NCBI RefSeq assembly: GCF_000614125.1
Contig: NZ_BAKJ01000002.1
Coordinates: forward strand, 1 to 64,000
Direction: 5' to 3'
DNA from: Bacteroides rodentium JCM 16496
GTDB lineage: Bacteria; Bacteroidota; Bacteroidia; Bacteroidales; Bacteroidaceae
Length of the DNA stretch: 64,000 nucleotides
The notes below the pieces were generated by a model. That model was given only the letters and a program-made list of their open reading frames with translations, was not told where the DNA came from and did no database searches. Positions 29,499 through 39,774 of the stretch are shown piece by piece (the first letter of the stretch is position 1; every line of letters begins with the position of its first letter). Position numbers and translations under genes: made by a program.

Positions 29499-30536
29499 AT
29501 GGAACAAGAAGATTTTGATATACGCAACCAGCAACCCATCAGCAGCAAGGAACGCGATTTTGAGAACGCTCTCCGTCCGTTGAATTTTGAGGATTTCAGC
29601 GGGCAGGACAAAGTGGTTGATAACTTGCGCATTTTCGTGAAAGCGGCCCGCCTTCGAGGTGAGGCGCTGGACCATGTGTTGCTTCACGGTCCTCCGGGAC
29701 TGGGAAAGACGACACTTTCCAATATCATTGCCAACGAACTGGGAGTAGGTTTCAAGATAACTTCCGGTCCGGTGCTCGACAAGCCGGGGGATTTGGCGGG
29801 AGTGCTTACCAGCCTGGAGCCCAATGATGTACTTTTCATCGACGAAATACACCGGTTGAGCCCCGTAGTGGAAGAATATCTGTACTCAGCCATGGAGGAC
29901 TACCGCATCGACATCATGATAGACAAAGGCCCTTCCGCCCGAAGCATACAGATTGATTTGAATCCTTTCACGCTGGTGGGAGCTACCACGCGTAGCGGTC
30001 TGTTGACAGCTCCGCTGCGTGCCCGTTTCGGTATCAACCTGCATCTGGAATATTACGATGATGATGTGTTGAGCGGCATTATCCGTCGTTCGTCCGGCAT
30101 CCTCGATGTGCCTTGCTCCGTAAGGGCTGCCGCCGAGATTGCGAGCCGCAGCCGTGGCACACCGCGTATTGCCAATGCATTGCTGCGGCGTGTACGCGAT
30201 TTTGCCCAAGTGAAAGGTTCGGGAAGCATCGATACGGAAATCGCACAGTTTGCTCTCGAAGCCCTGAATATCGACAAATATGGTCTGGATGAGATAGACA
30301 ACAAGATACTTTGCACCATCATCGACAAGTTCAAAGGAGGCCCGGTGGGACTGACCACCATTGCCACCGCTTTGGGCGAAGATGCCGGCACGATAGAGGA
30401 AGTCTATGAACCGTTCTTGATAAAAGAAGGTTTCCTGAAACGTACCCCCCGTGGGCGTGAAGTGACGGAGCTTGCCTACAAGCATTTGGGGCGGAGTCTC
30501 TATAGTAGCCAGCGTACCTTGTTTGGCGACGAGTGA
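29499..30536 (+). CDS. ruvB: Holliday junction branch-migration ATPase RuvB
   Basis: This is the AAA+ hexameric motor that drives Holliday junction branch migration with RuvA. Walker [10 protein letters not shown], Walker [12 protein letters not shown], sensor 1 [11 protein letters not shown], the arginine finger region PLRARFG and the C-terminal winged helix ([22 protein letters not shown]) are all present. It has 345 residues from the ATG at 29499, normal length. It is followed by a flippase gene 42 bases later. Confidence 0.97.
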   Translation: MEQEDFDIRNQQPISSKERDFENALRPLNFEDFSGQDKVVDNLRIFVKAARLRGEALDHVLLHGPPGLGKTTLSNIIANELGVGFKITSGPVLDKPGDLAGVLTSLEPNDVLFIDEIHRLSPVVEEYLYSAMEDYRIDIMIDKGPSARSIQIDLNPFTLVGATTRSGLLTAPLRARFGINLHLEYYDDDVLSGIIRRSSGILDVPCSVRAAAEIASRSRGTPRIANALLRRVRDFAQVKGSGSIDTEIAQFALEALNIDKYGLDEIDNKILCTIIDKFKGGPVGLTTIATALGEDAGTIEEVYEPFLIKEGFLKRTPRGREVTELAYKHLGRSLYSSQRTLFGDE

Positions 30537-30578
30537 TTCATTAATCATTAATCACTAACCATTAATCATTAAAAAGAA

Positions 30579-32026
30579 GTGGCCGGATTAAAATCATTGG
30601 CAAAAGAAACTGCCATTTATGGGCTGAGCAGTATTGTGGGGCGTTTCCTCAATTACCTGCTGGTGCCCGTATATACCATGGCGATGTCCGCACAGAGTGG
30701 CGGCTATGGCGTAGTGACGAATGTATATGCGTGGGTGGCCTCATGCTGGTATTATTGACGTGCGGCATGGAAACCGGTTTCTTCCGCTTTGCCAATAAAG
30801 GGGAGGATGACCCGATGCGGGTGTACTCCACGACATTGCTCAGCGTGAGTATGGGGGCGCTTACCTTCCTTGCGTTGGGGTTGCTGTTTCTCGACCCTAT
30901 TGCCGGATGGATGGAGTACAGTGAGCATCCCTGGTACGTGGGCATGATGATGATTGTGGTGGCGATGGATGCCATTCAAAGCATTCCTTTCGCTTATTTG
31001 CGCTACAAGAAGCGTCCCATTAAGTTTGCGGCACTCAAACTGCTGTTTATCTTCCTGAATATAGCACTGAATCTGGTCTATTATGTAGGGATGAAAGGGG
31101 ATGACGTGGGCTATGCCTTCCTTTTCAATCTGATATGCACCTCTACCATTATGCTTTGCATGATTCCGGAGCTACGCGGGTTTGCTTATGTGCTGGATAA
31201 AAAACTGCTGAAGCGGATGCTTGCTTACAGTCTGCCGTTACTGGTACTTGGCTTGGCGGGTATCTTGAATCAGGTGGCCGATAAGATTATTTTTCCTTTT
31301 GTCTATCCGGATGAGGCGGAAGCTACCGTGCAGTTGGGTATTTATGGGGCTGCCAGCAAAATTGCTATGGTGATGGCGATGCTTACACAAGCTTTCCGCT
31401 ATGCATACGAGCCTTTTGTCTTCGGAAAGAGCCGGGACAAAGACAATAAGCAGGTATATGCGCAGGCCATGAAGTTTTTCATCATCTTTACACTGCTGGC
31501 ATTCCTGGCTGTCATGTTCTATCTGGATATTTTGCGCTATATCATCGGCCCTGATTACTGGCCGGGATTGCGGGTAGTGCCTATCGTGATGGCTGCCGAA
31601 ATCTTTATGGGTATCTATTTCAATCTTTCCTTCTGGTACAAGCTGATTGACGAAACGCGTTGGGGAGCTTATTTCTCCTTGATAGGTTGCACGGTGCTGG
31701 TAGTGATGAACATACTTCTGATTCCCCGATACAGTTATATGGCTTGTGCCTGGGCAGGATTCTGTGGCTATGGCATCGCCATGCTTCTGTCCTATTTCGT
31801 AGGGCAGAAGAAGTATCCCATTCAGTATGACCTGAAGGCAATCGGCGCATACGTACTGTTGGCGGTGGTGCTCTATGTGGCGGCAGAATATGTGCCCATA
31901 GATAATATCTACCTCCGTATGACGTACCGTACCGTCTTGTTGCTGGTCTTCATCGGCTACATTGTGAAGCGCGATTTGCCGTTGAGGCAGATTCCGTTCA
32001 TCGGCAGGCTGGTGAAGAGGGGTTAG
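30579..32026 (+). CDS. Polysaccharide flippase, MOP/Wzx-like (one frameshift)
   Basis: An inner-membrane lipid-linked oligosaccharide flippase or related MATE-type exporter. The gene starts at GTG 30579 (AGLKSLAKETAIYGLSSIVGRFLNYLLVPVYT, the standard Wzx opening). One base is missing near 30739; repair joins NVYAWVA to LMLVLLTCGMETGFFRFA. The repaired length is about 482 residues with some 12-14 hydrophobic helices. The middle contains FRYAYEPF, a typical Wzx motif. No glycosyltransferases are adjacent, so it serves an envelope glycan made elsewhere, as in other Bacteroides where this gene follows ruvB. Confidence 0.88.
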
Positions 32027-32098
32027 AGAAGGTAAAGTTAGATTGATAAACATTCTCTTTTATCTTTGGGTATTTCGCAATTCTGTCAAGAAAAGCAT

Positions 32099-32106
32099 TA
32101 TTTTTG
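32099..32106 (+). promoter_or_regulatory. Candidate promoter for dinD and the restriction operon
   Basis: TATTTTTG at 32099-32106 fits TAnnTTTG, with TTTC at 32073-32076 upstream. A second match, TATCTTTG, is at 32061-32068. Either would give a leader of 105-150 nt before dinD at 32217. No LexA-type operator is recognisable. Confidence 0.4.
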
Positions 32107-32216
32107 CACTATTATTAACAATGAAATGGCACAATGGACAGAAAAACCAATTGCATAAAGATTGTTTTGTAATCAAGGACTGTGCAGAAGAGTAAACAAT
32201 AAATTCAGAATCAAGG

Positions 32217-33047
32217 ATGATTAAATCAGAAGAAATACAAAATCTTCTCGCAAGATTTGAATCCATTGCATGCGAATACGAAGGCGTGGAGTGCTGGAGT
32301 GCTCGCGAATTATATCCCATTTTAGGCTATGCCAAATGGCAAACGTTTGAGAATGTTTTGGGCAAAGCACAAGAGGCCTGCCGAAATGCCGGTGTAGAGA
32401 CGAATGACCATTTTACCGACGTCAGTAAAATGGTCGCATTAGGTAGTGGTTCCGAGCGTCCCGTTGAAGATGTTATGCTTACTCGCTATGCTTGTTATCT
32501 TGTAGCTCAGAATGGCGATTCTCGTAAATCAGAAGTGGCTTTTGCTCAGAACTATTTTGCCGTACAGACACGTGTGGCAGAGGTAATAGAACAACGTCTT
32601 CTTGATTATGACCGTGTACAGGCACGTCACAAGTTGGCTGAAACTGAGAAGCGGCTATCGGGCGTTCTTTATGAGCGTGGAGTGGATGATAAAGGTTTCG
32701 GTATTATTCGTAGTAAGGGTGACCAAGCTCTTTTCCGCATGAACACTTCTGCGCTCAAGCGTAAGCTCGGAGCACCGGAGAAATGCGCTTTGGCTGATTT
32801 TTTGCCAACCCTCGGCATCAAGGCAAAGGATTTTGCTGCCGAGATGACTAGCGTTAATGTCCAGCAGAAAGACTTGAATGGAGTAACAAGTATCGAACGT
32901 GAGCATGTGGACAACAATCTTGCTGTACGTAAGATGCTTCTGGATCGAGGTATCATACCAGAGGATATGCCAGCCGAAGAAGATATTAAGAAGGTAGAAC
33001 GTAGATTGGCATCCGAAGAAAAGAGGATTCTGCCAAAGAAAAAATAG
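32217..33047 (+). CDS. dinD: DinD-like DNA damage-inducible protein
   Basis: It is homologous to E. coli DinD, a RecA-modulating SOS protein. The BRO-N-like N-terminus includes VECWSARELYPILGYAKWQTFENVLGKA and the C-terminal half is helical (NYFAVQTRVAEVIEQRL, ERGVDDKGFGIIRSKGDQALF, SIEREHVDNNLAVRKMLLDRGI). It has 276 residues and a DinD-like length. Its TAG stop overlaps the GTG start of the methyltransferase by one base, implying translational coupling with the restriction genes. Copies beside restriction systems are common in Bacteroidota. Its part in defence is not established. Confidence 0.85.
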   Translation: MIKSEEIQNLLARFESIACEYEGVECWSARELYPILGYAKWQTFENVLGKAQEACRNAGVETNDHFTDVSKMVALGSGSERPVEDVMLTRYACYLVAQNGDSRKSEVAFAQNYFAVQTRVAEVIEQRLLDYDRVQARHKLAETEKRLSGVLYERGVDDKGFGIIRSKGDQALFRMNTSALKRKLGAPEKCALADFLPTLGIKAKDFAAEMTSVNVQQKDLNGVTSIEREHVDNNLAVRKMLLDRGIIPEDMPAEEDIKKVERRLASEEKRILPKKK

Positions 33048-34357
33048 TGTTTTACGAGGCGTTCCATGATTTGAGAGGAATAGGAAGTGAACTCGCAAAA
33101 TGTTTTTACCCCATCGTAATTGAGGGGCTTAGATGCATAGATATGATTGAAAAATATTCAATAGAAAATAAACTTTTAGCAAGAAGTGTACAGATGAGAG
33201 ATGGTAGTATTACCAAAAGTTATATCATCTCGGACACCTTTAAGTATTCTTGTAGTCCTGAGGATTACGATAAAGCTTGGTTAACGAGCAAAAAGGTACC
33301 TGTGATTACAGATATTCGTAAATCTATTAGAATGGTTGATTTGTTCTCGGGTGCAGGTCTTATGACTTTAGGAGTGATTGAGGCGGGAAGGGCAACGGGA
33401 GTAAATGTTGAACCTGTCTTTGCTATTGATTTTGAGAAAAATGCGGCATATAATTATGCGTTGAATTTTCCTGATTGCCATGTTGTAAATGATGACATTC
33501 TGAAATTCGTTGATGGGGAATTAGGAACAGATATTACTGAAGCGGAAAAGAACACATTAAGGCTCGTAGGTAATATTGATATGGTAATTGGGGGGCCTCC
33601 TTGTCAAGGTCATAGTGATTTGAATAATCATACGAGGCGAGATGATCCACGAAATCAATTGATTTTTAGAGTTATAAGATTTGTGGAATTGACAAAGCCT
33701 AAGTTTGTTGTAATTGAAAACGTACAAGGTATAAGGCATGATAAAAATCATGTTCTTCAAACGGCAGAGGAATATTTGCGCCAATTGGGATATCATCTCC
33801 ACGAGAATTTATTAATGGCATCAAAGTTTGGAGTGGCGCAAAATAGACGTCGTTTTATCTTAGTCGCAACACTTCACGATATTCCGTTTGATCTTTCTCC
33901 CTATCAACGTGAGAATGTCAATGGAGTATGGTGGGCAATTGACGATCTCAGAAATACTTCTTCGAATGAAACATTCGATACATCTGCGAAACATTCTAAA
34001 CTTAATCAAGAAAGAATAGAATACCTCTTTGAACATAATCTTTATGAACTACCAAATCAGTTAAGGCCAAAATGTCAGCAAAGAGAAGATAATAGATATA
34101 CATCTGTTTATAGCCGAATGTATGCAGATAATCCCGCACCCACTATTACCAGTGGTTTCGGAAGCATAGGTCAAGGGCGTTTTGGACATCCGTATGAAAA
34201 AAGAACGCTTACCCCACATGAAGCTGCAAGAGTTCAGTTTATTCCTGATTATTTCAAGTTTGACTCAGCTCTTACAAGAGTCGCTTTACAAAAAATGATA
34301 GGAAATGCAGTTCCTCCAAAGTTAACATATATTATCGGATTAGAATTATTTAGATGA
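33047..34357 (+). CDS. C5-cytosine DNA methyltransferase 1 of an LlaJI-like system
   Basis: It transfers methyl from SAM to C5 of cytosine in a specific site. Ordered motifs: I DLFSGAG (~residue 97), IV GGPPCQGHSD with the catalytic Cys (~184), VI VIENVQG (~222), VIII QNRRRF (~264) and X GNAVPP (~419). The first ~95 residues precede the methyltransferase core and have no assigned fold. An in-frame ATG at 33144 would shorten this. The GTG at 33047 is kept because of its overlap with the dinD stop, but 33144 is possible. Codon use is clearly AT-rich against the flanks, which suggests transfer. The target site cannot be read from sequence. Confidence 0.92.
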   Translation: MFYEAFHDLRGIGSELAKCFYPIVIEGLRCIDMIEKYSIENKLLARSVQMRDGSITKSYIISDTFKYSCSPEDYDKAWLTSKKVPVITDIRKSIRMVDLFSGAGLMTLGVIEAGRATGVNVEPVFAIDFEKNAAYNYALNFPDCHVVNDDILKFVDGELGTDITEAEKNTLRLVGNIDMVIGGPPCQGHSDLNNHTRRDDPRNQLIFRVIRFVELTKPKFVVIENVQGIRHDKNHVLQTAEEYLRQLGYHLHENLLMASKFGVAQNRRRFILVATLHDIPFDLSPYQRENVNGVWWAIDDLRNTSSNETFDTSAKHSKLNQERIEYLFEHNLYELPNQLRPKCQQREDNRYTSVYSRMYADNPAPTITSGFGSIGQGRFGHPYEKRTLTPHEAARVQFIPDYFKFDSALTRVALQKMIGNAVPPKLTYIIGLELFR

Positions 34358-35523
34358 ATACAATTGGATTATTTGCAGGAATAGGTGGCATAGAACATGG
34401 CCTTGCCCAAGGTGGTATGGCTACAGTACAATTATGTGAGATTATGCCAGAGGCGAGATGTGTTTTACAATCTCATTATCCCAATATCCATATTGATGGA
34501 GATGTTACTCAACTCCTGGATTTGGCTCCCGCTGATTTATTGGCAGGAGGGTTTCCTTGTCAAAATCTAAGTATCGCTGGAAATAAAAGAGGAATTACAG
34601 GTGAGCAATCTTCATTGGTGAACGAAATCTTTAGATTGATTGAAAACAATCGTCGTCCGCACTTTATATTAATTGAAAATGTAGCTAATATTCTTTCATT
34701 GAATAAAGGAGAGGCTATCTCTTTAATTACACAGAGATTGTCAGGTTATGGATATCAATGGGCATACCGCTTAATTGACCCTCGCTCTTTTGGAATTCCA
34801 CAGCGGAGACCTCGTTTTATTTTTCTTGCTTCAAATATCATACATCCAAAAGATATTTTATTTCCTATAGATGAAGATGTCAATGCAACAATAAGTGACA
34901 AGTTGGGCACAGATGAATTAGAAGCTGATGCTTATGGATTTTATTGGACAGAGGGTAAAATAGGAATAGGATGGGCAAAAGATTCTATCCCGCCACTAAA
35001 ATGTGGGTCATCTTTAGGATTGCCATCTTCGCCTGCTATTTGGGATATTCATAATAATTTCTTTGGTACACCTACAATAGAGGATGCAGAAAGACTGCAA
35101 GGCTTCCCAGAAGGATGGACGAATGTACTTCAAAGAAATGGATACAAAGATAGTAAGAGGTGGAAATTGGTTGGAAATGCCGTAAATACGACAGTGTCAC
35201 ATTGGATTGGTAACAGAATCGAGCATGCTATATTAGAACCATTAAACGAGAACAGACTATTTCGGACAAACCTAAGACCTTGGCCGAAAGCAGCAATCAG
35301 TCATAACGGTCAAATAATGGGAGTTCATGCAAGTTTCTATCCTTTAGGCATTAATTATGTACCGATATTGAACTTCTTAAACCATCCTCTTAAACCACTT
35401 TCTTTGAAGGCGACATTAGGATTTGAGAAGAGAGTGTTGGATAGTACATTAATAAAGTACCCTCAATTATTTAAGGATTCAATTAGTATTTACTTACAAA
35501 ACCAATATGGATATGTTAGATAA
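34354..35523 (+). CDS. C5-cytosine DNA methyltransferase 2 of an LlaJI-like system
   Basis: A second, distinct C5-methyltransferase overlapping the first by four bases (ATGA). Motif I GLFAGIGG (residue ~5), IV GGFPCQNLS with catalytic Cys (~68), VI LIENVANI (~107), VIII PQRRPRF (~149) and X GNAVNTTV (~273). About 110 residues follow motif X, an unusual tail (RTNLRPWPKAAISHNGQIMG...). Two C5 enzymes for one site are needed where the recognition sequence is asymmetric, as in LlaJI and BsuMI. AT-rich like its partner. The stop overlaps the start of the next gene by 17 bases. Confidence 0.92.
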   Translation: MNTIGLFAGIGGIEHGLAQGGMATVQLCEIMPEARCVLQSHYPNIHIDGDVTQLLDLAPADLLAGGFPCQNLSIAGNKRGITGEQSSLVNEIFRLIENNRRPHFILIENVANILSLNKGEAISLITQRLSGYGYQWAYRLIDPRSFGIPQRRPRFIFLASNIIHPKDILFPIDEDVNATISDKLGTDELEADAYGFYWTEGKIGIGWAKDSIPPLKCGSSLGLPSSPAIWDIHNNFFGTPTIEDAERLQGFPEGWTNVLQRNGYKDSKRWKLVGNAVNTTVSHWIGNRIEHAILEPLNENRLFRTNLRPWPKAAISHNGQIMGVHASFYPLGINYVPILNFLNHPLKPLSLKATLGFEKRVLDSTLIKYPQLFKDSISIYLQNQYGYVR

Positions 35524-37264
35524 GATTAACGATTTATATAAGCAAATGTTGGAGAAATATGACGGAGGATTGAGTAATACTTCAACAAAGAAATTCGATG
35601 ATATCACAAAAGCCGTTTCGGATTTGCTTGAAATAGATAATATTGAAATATATGCGACTGGTTCTGGCTCTCGTCCAGGGAATTTGGAAGTACGATTGTC
35701 TCAAGGTGTAAGAGCAACAATACACACCACCGTTGGTTTGGGATTTATTATTGACGAGAAGAATGATATAGATAATGTCAACAAATTGACTAATAGTGCG
35801 CTTGTTACATGTAGAAAATTCCTTGGCAGAGGAAAGGCTCATTATGACAATATAATAATCTTTGTAGAGAGTAAAGGTGAGCTTTTAGCGTCAGGGATAA
35901 TTTGCCAAAAGAAATCTTCTATTACAGATAAGCTTATCGAAGCATTTCATATTTCCAATGTTCAAGAAATTTCTTTGTCAGAAAATGAACTGGACTTATC
36001 GAATTTTGCCGACAATGATATGAAATACCTCACCGCCATCCGTACCAAGCCCTTCCTTCTTCTTGCCGGCATCTCCGGTACGGGTAAGAGCCGAATAGTC
36101 CGTGAGTTGGCATTCAAGTCATGCCCTAAGTATCTGCAAGATAAAGATGAGACTACTCCGGGTAACTATTGCATGATAGAGGTGAAGCCAAACTGGCATG
36201 ATTCTACCGAGCTGCTTGGATATTACAGCAATTTGAGTAAGAGCTACCAATTCAAGAAGTTCGTGAAGTTTTTGGTTAAGGCAAAGATGTTCCCCGATGT
36301 GCCATTCTTTGTGTGCCTTGACGAGATGAACCTTGCTCCGGTAGAGCAGTACTTTGCTGAGATACTGAGCGTGCTTGAAACACGTAAGCATCCTAAAAAT
36401 GAAGCAGGTGAGGTTGATATGAGCTTGATAAAAACCGGGGTTATCATAGAATCTGAGTATTTCAAGGCTCTTGGTAAGATGGGCGATTTCAATCCAAACT
36501 TCACGGATCGTGACATCTATATGAGGCTGCATGATATTGATACCGAAAGTGATATTGCAGAGGAAATTGGTTCACGTACAGACTTAACCACAGAAGGTCT
36601 CACTTTACCTGACAATGTTATTATTATCGGTACCGTCAATATGGATGACACCACGCACCAATTCTCACGCAAGGTGATAGACCGTGCCATGACAATAGAG
36701 ATGAATGGTGGCAGGCTGAAGAATATGTTTGGTGGAAGCAACGACCTTGTTTATCTTAAAGAAAAAGAGCAGCGAAAGTGGCAAACTGCTTTTAAACAAA
36801 AGTATGTGAATGCCGATGAAGTGCTGAAAGCTCATGCAGATAAGGCAGATGAAATAGTGAACCTGCTGCCTGAGAAACTGGAGGCTATCAATGCGGCATT
36901 GAAGGGTACTCCATTTGAGGTAAGCTATCGCGTGCTGAATGAGCTGACCATCATGGTGGGTGTGATGCTTGACAATGCTCCGGAAGAAGAGTTGGAGACC
37001 ATTGTCAACAATGCCCTTGACCGCATTCTGCTGATGAAGATTCTGCCTCGTATTGAGGGTGATAGCGATATGTTTAACTTGAAAGAACCGTTGCAGGTGG
37101 GCGATGCGACTTGCCGCAATCGCCTTGAATGGTTGAGTGAACTGGCTCCAGCCATTGCCATCCATGATGATGAAGGCAAAAATCATCAGCAAACAGCAAA
37201 GGAGAAGATTAAGGAAATGATAGAGCGACTGGAGGATCAAGAGTTCACACGTTTTTGGCCTTAA
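35507..37264 (+). CDS. McrB-like AAA+ GTPase, restriction subunit R1
   Basis: This is the nucleotide-driven motor of an McrBC-type restriction complex. Residues 1-160 form an MrcB-N (DUF3578)-like region expected to recognise DNA. The AAA+ core has Walker A GISGTGKS (~187-194), Walker B FVCLDEMNLAPVEQYF (~267) and the McrB signature NMDDTTHQFS (~377) with the following RKVIDRAM arginines. It has 585 residues and an intact frame. The gene is mosaic: the first ~500 bases are AT-rich like the methyltransferases, while from about 36020 the composition and codons match the rest of the chromosome. It overlaps methyltransferase 2 by 17 bases and is followed by its nuclease partner after 18 bases. 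Confidence 0.9.
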   Translation: MDMLDKINDLYKQMLEKYDGGLSNTSTKKFDDITKAVSDLLEIDNIEIYATGSGSRPGNLEVRLSQGVRATIHTTVGLGFIIDEKNDIDNVNKLTNSALVTCRKFLGRGKAHYDNIIIFVESKGELLASGIICQKKSSITDKLIEAFHISNVQEISLSENELDLSNFADNDMKYLTAIRTKPFLLLAGISGTGKSRIVRELAFKSCPKYLQDKDETTPGNYCMIEVKPNWHDSTELLGYYSNLSKSYQFKKFVKFLVKAKMFPDVPFFVCLDEMNLAPVEQYFAEILSVLETRKHPKNEAGEVDMSLIKTGVIIESEYFKALGKMGDFNPNFTDRDIYMRLHDIDTESDIAEEIGSRTDLTTEGLTLPDNVIIIGTVNMDDTTHQFSRKVIDRAMTIEMNGGRLKNMFGGSNDLVYLKEKEQRKWQTAFKQKYVNADEVLKAHADKADEIVNLLPEKLEAINAALKGTPFEVSYRVLNELTIMVGVMLDNAPEEELETIVNNALDRILLMKILPRIEGDSDMFNLKEPLQVGDATCRNRLEWLSELAPAIAIHDDEGKNHQQTAKEKIKEMIERLEDQEFTRFWP

Positions 37265-37282
37265 TAAACTGTAAATCATAAT

Positions 37283-39765
37283 ATGCAGACAGAAGTACTA
37301 CGTTTTATTCACAAGGAAGGCGACTATGAGGTTGTTGTCCGCACACAGGACATCGGCTATTCATGGCAACGTTTCAAAGGGCGCATAGACTACACAAGGA
37401 GGACAAATTCTGAAGTCTGTGCGCCAAGGGAATATTGTGAATATACCTGTTTGGACGACTGCAAACTGCAATTAGGCAAGCCCTTTACCGGCGAGCTTAC
37501 GGAACGTGAAGCAGCAGAACTGGATAAGACAGGAAGCAAGTGGACAGAACTGTGGCCGGTAATGTATGAGACCTGCAAGTACCAAATCAATGTGTTGTTT
37601 TATGGCGTGGAGGGTGTGCCCGAAATATGCCATGTAAGAAAAGACATTGAGGATAGTTTCTTTTATCAGGGAGAAACTTATGACAAGACCGGTCATACGG
37701 TAAGAGCTTATAGCGGAAACATAGACTTTGTGAATGAACCAGGACGATTCAGACTGGAGTTCAGCTATCGGAAAGGGGGAAAGAGCAGAAGCACATTCGT
37801 TACCTTCGATGTGGTTTCGCCAAAGCTTGACACGAAGAGTGACTACAAGTCTTTACTGAAAGAGGTAAACGATGAATATACGGATGTGATTTACCGTTAC
37901 CTCAGCATTACACTGCAGCAGTTCAGCCGTGGTCATGTAAATAATGATGCCACATGGATGAGTGCTTTCCAAAGTGTAGTGGACAACTATGTGAAGAATG
38001 TGAAGCGGGTAATGCAGAATCCCCACTCACGGATTATCAACTACAAGGCATCGCGCAAAGCTGAACAGATAAAGCATTGGACACCAACCATGGAGGAACG
38101 ATATGGAGAGGTTGAGAAAGAGGGCAAACTGGAAGAATACTATTTCAGTTACGATGAGTCGTGCTCTACCCACGATACTCTGGAGAACCGCTTTGTAAAG
38201 CATACACTGCATAGCATCGGTAGGAGGCTGAACGCGTAATTCGTACGGTGCTGGCTACCACACAGGAAGAATTGTCGGAAAAGCACCGTCTGGTGTGGAT
38301 AGGATATAGCGACACCATCAGGAAATTATCAAAGCATCCATTCTTCAAGGCCATTGGCCGATTTGACGGGCTGAGGCAGGAAAGCCTTGTGTTACAAAGT
38401 CGATCGGGCTATCAACAGATTTATAAAGATTGGCTGAAACTGAAACGAGGCATTGACTTATACAATGGCGCCGCCAATATAGGAACGCTACAGATTTGGG
38501 AAATCTACGAACTGTGGTGCTTCATCAAGATGAAGAAGATGGTGGCTGAGGTAATGGGCATCAAGCGTGACAGACCCGACTTTGAGTCGCTGGTGACAGA
38601 GCCAAAGGGAACCTTGCTCAATCCATTTACAGATTCTACTTTGGAGCATGTGGTGGAGTATCACTATCCGGTAGCAACGGAAGAGGACAGTGACGAACGC
38701 AAGACAATGCTTCGTGCCCACGAAGGGGATGTGGTGACGCTGCATTATCAGCACACATTCAATCGGAGGAGCGGCAATGATGCGTATGGCATGGGTATAA
38801 ATACTGCCACAACAGAGCAGCGTCCCGATATTGTATTGAACATTCGTAAGGCTTCGGGCGAGATAGTGCTGACCTATCTTTACGATGCTAAGTATCGTGT
38901 AATAAACGATAAGAATTTGGATAAAGACTTTGAGGCAGAGGATATTGCGGAGTCGGAGCGACTGGCAGGCGGCGATTATCCGCCTACCGATGCCATCAAT
39001 CAGATGCATCGCTACCGGGATGCCATATACTATAGCAAGGAGCATGAGCCTTATCGCTCAAAGGAAATCATTGGTGGTTACATACTCTTTCCCGGTCGTG
39101 GAGAAGACGAGAACATCTTGAAGCGTTACTATAGTGCCAGTGTGGAAAGTGTCAATATCGGGGCTTTTCCCTTGTTGCCGTCTGTCGATAAAAGCAAGGA
39201 AGGAAGTATTCTTCGGACACACCTCACCTCAATTCTGATGGAGAAACTCAGTATAGAGAGTCATGTGGAAAAAGCGAAGCCACAGCGTATGCTGGCATAC
39301 GTTACAGAAGAGGAAAAAGCGGGAATGCTGCCTGATGATTTGGTTATGGTTGCCTTGGCAGGATCCGCAGAGAAGCGCCAGTGGACATTGGATAAGCAAT
39401 GGTATAACATCCCTCTGGATAAGATTGCAGATTCACCATGGATGAAAGCCAAGTATTTGCTACTTCACATCAAGGGCGAGCAATGGACAGGAGGCATCCG
39501 CAAGATAGTAAAGTCTAATCACGATGTGTGGACGGCAGACAGGCTTACAGATGAAGGCTATCCTTCAAGTCCGAGTAGCTCTACTTATTTTATGATACGC
39601 ATCCACAAGGAAAGTGGCACAGATATTGAACTGAGGACATTGGCATTTGATGTGAAGCACATCCCGCCAGAAGCGGTTTATTGGGGTAACCCCAAGATGC
39701 CGTTCATGCTTGTGAAATTGAGAGACATAAATAGCCTAATTTTGGATGGGAAAATTGAAAACTGA
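37283..39765 (+). CDS. DUF2357/PD-(D/E)xK nuclease, restriction subunit R2 (one frameshift)
   Basis: It is the likely DNA-cutting subunit working with the upstream McrB-like GTPase, as McrC does. The N-terminal half is a DUF2357-type region (RFKGRIDYTRRTNSEV, DDCKLQLGKPF). The C-terminal half (COG1700-like) holds a PD-(D/E)xK nuclease: RPDIVL (~513) and TYLYDAKYRV (~533) supply the P-D and D-x-K elements. A G is missing near 38226 (GRR then stop); repair gives SIGRRAERVIRTVLATTQ and about 827 residues, joining what look like two genes. If the break is real the nuclease lacks its N-terminus and the system is dead. COG1700 with McrB is a recognised defence-island pair. Confidence 0.85.
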
Positions 39766-39774
39766 TAATTGATA

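Noticed and set aside
33047..39765. Plain type IV McrBC system
   Set aside because: McrBC attacks methylated DNA and would conflict with two adjacent C5-methyltransferases; the overlaps show they belong to one operon.
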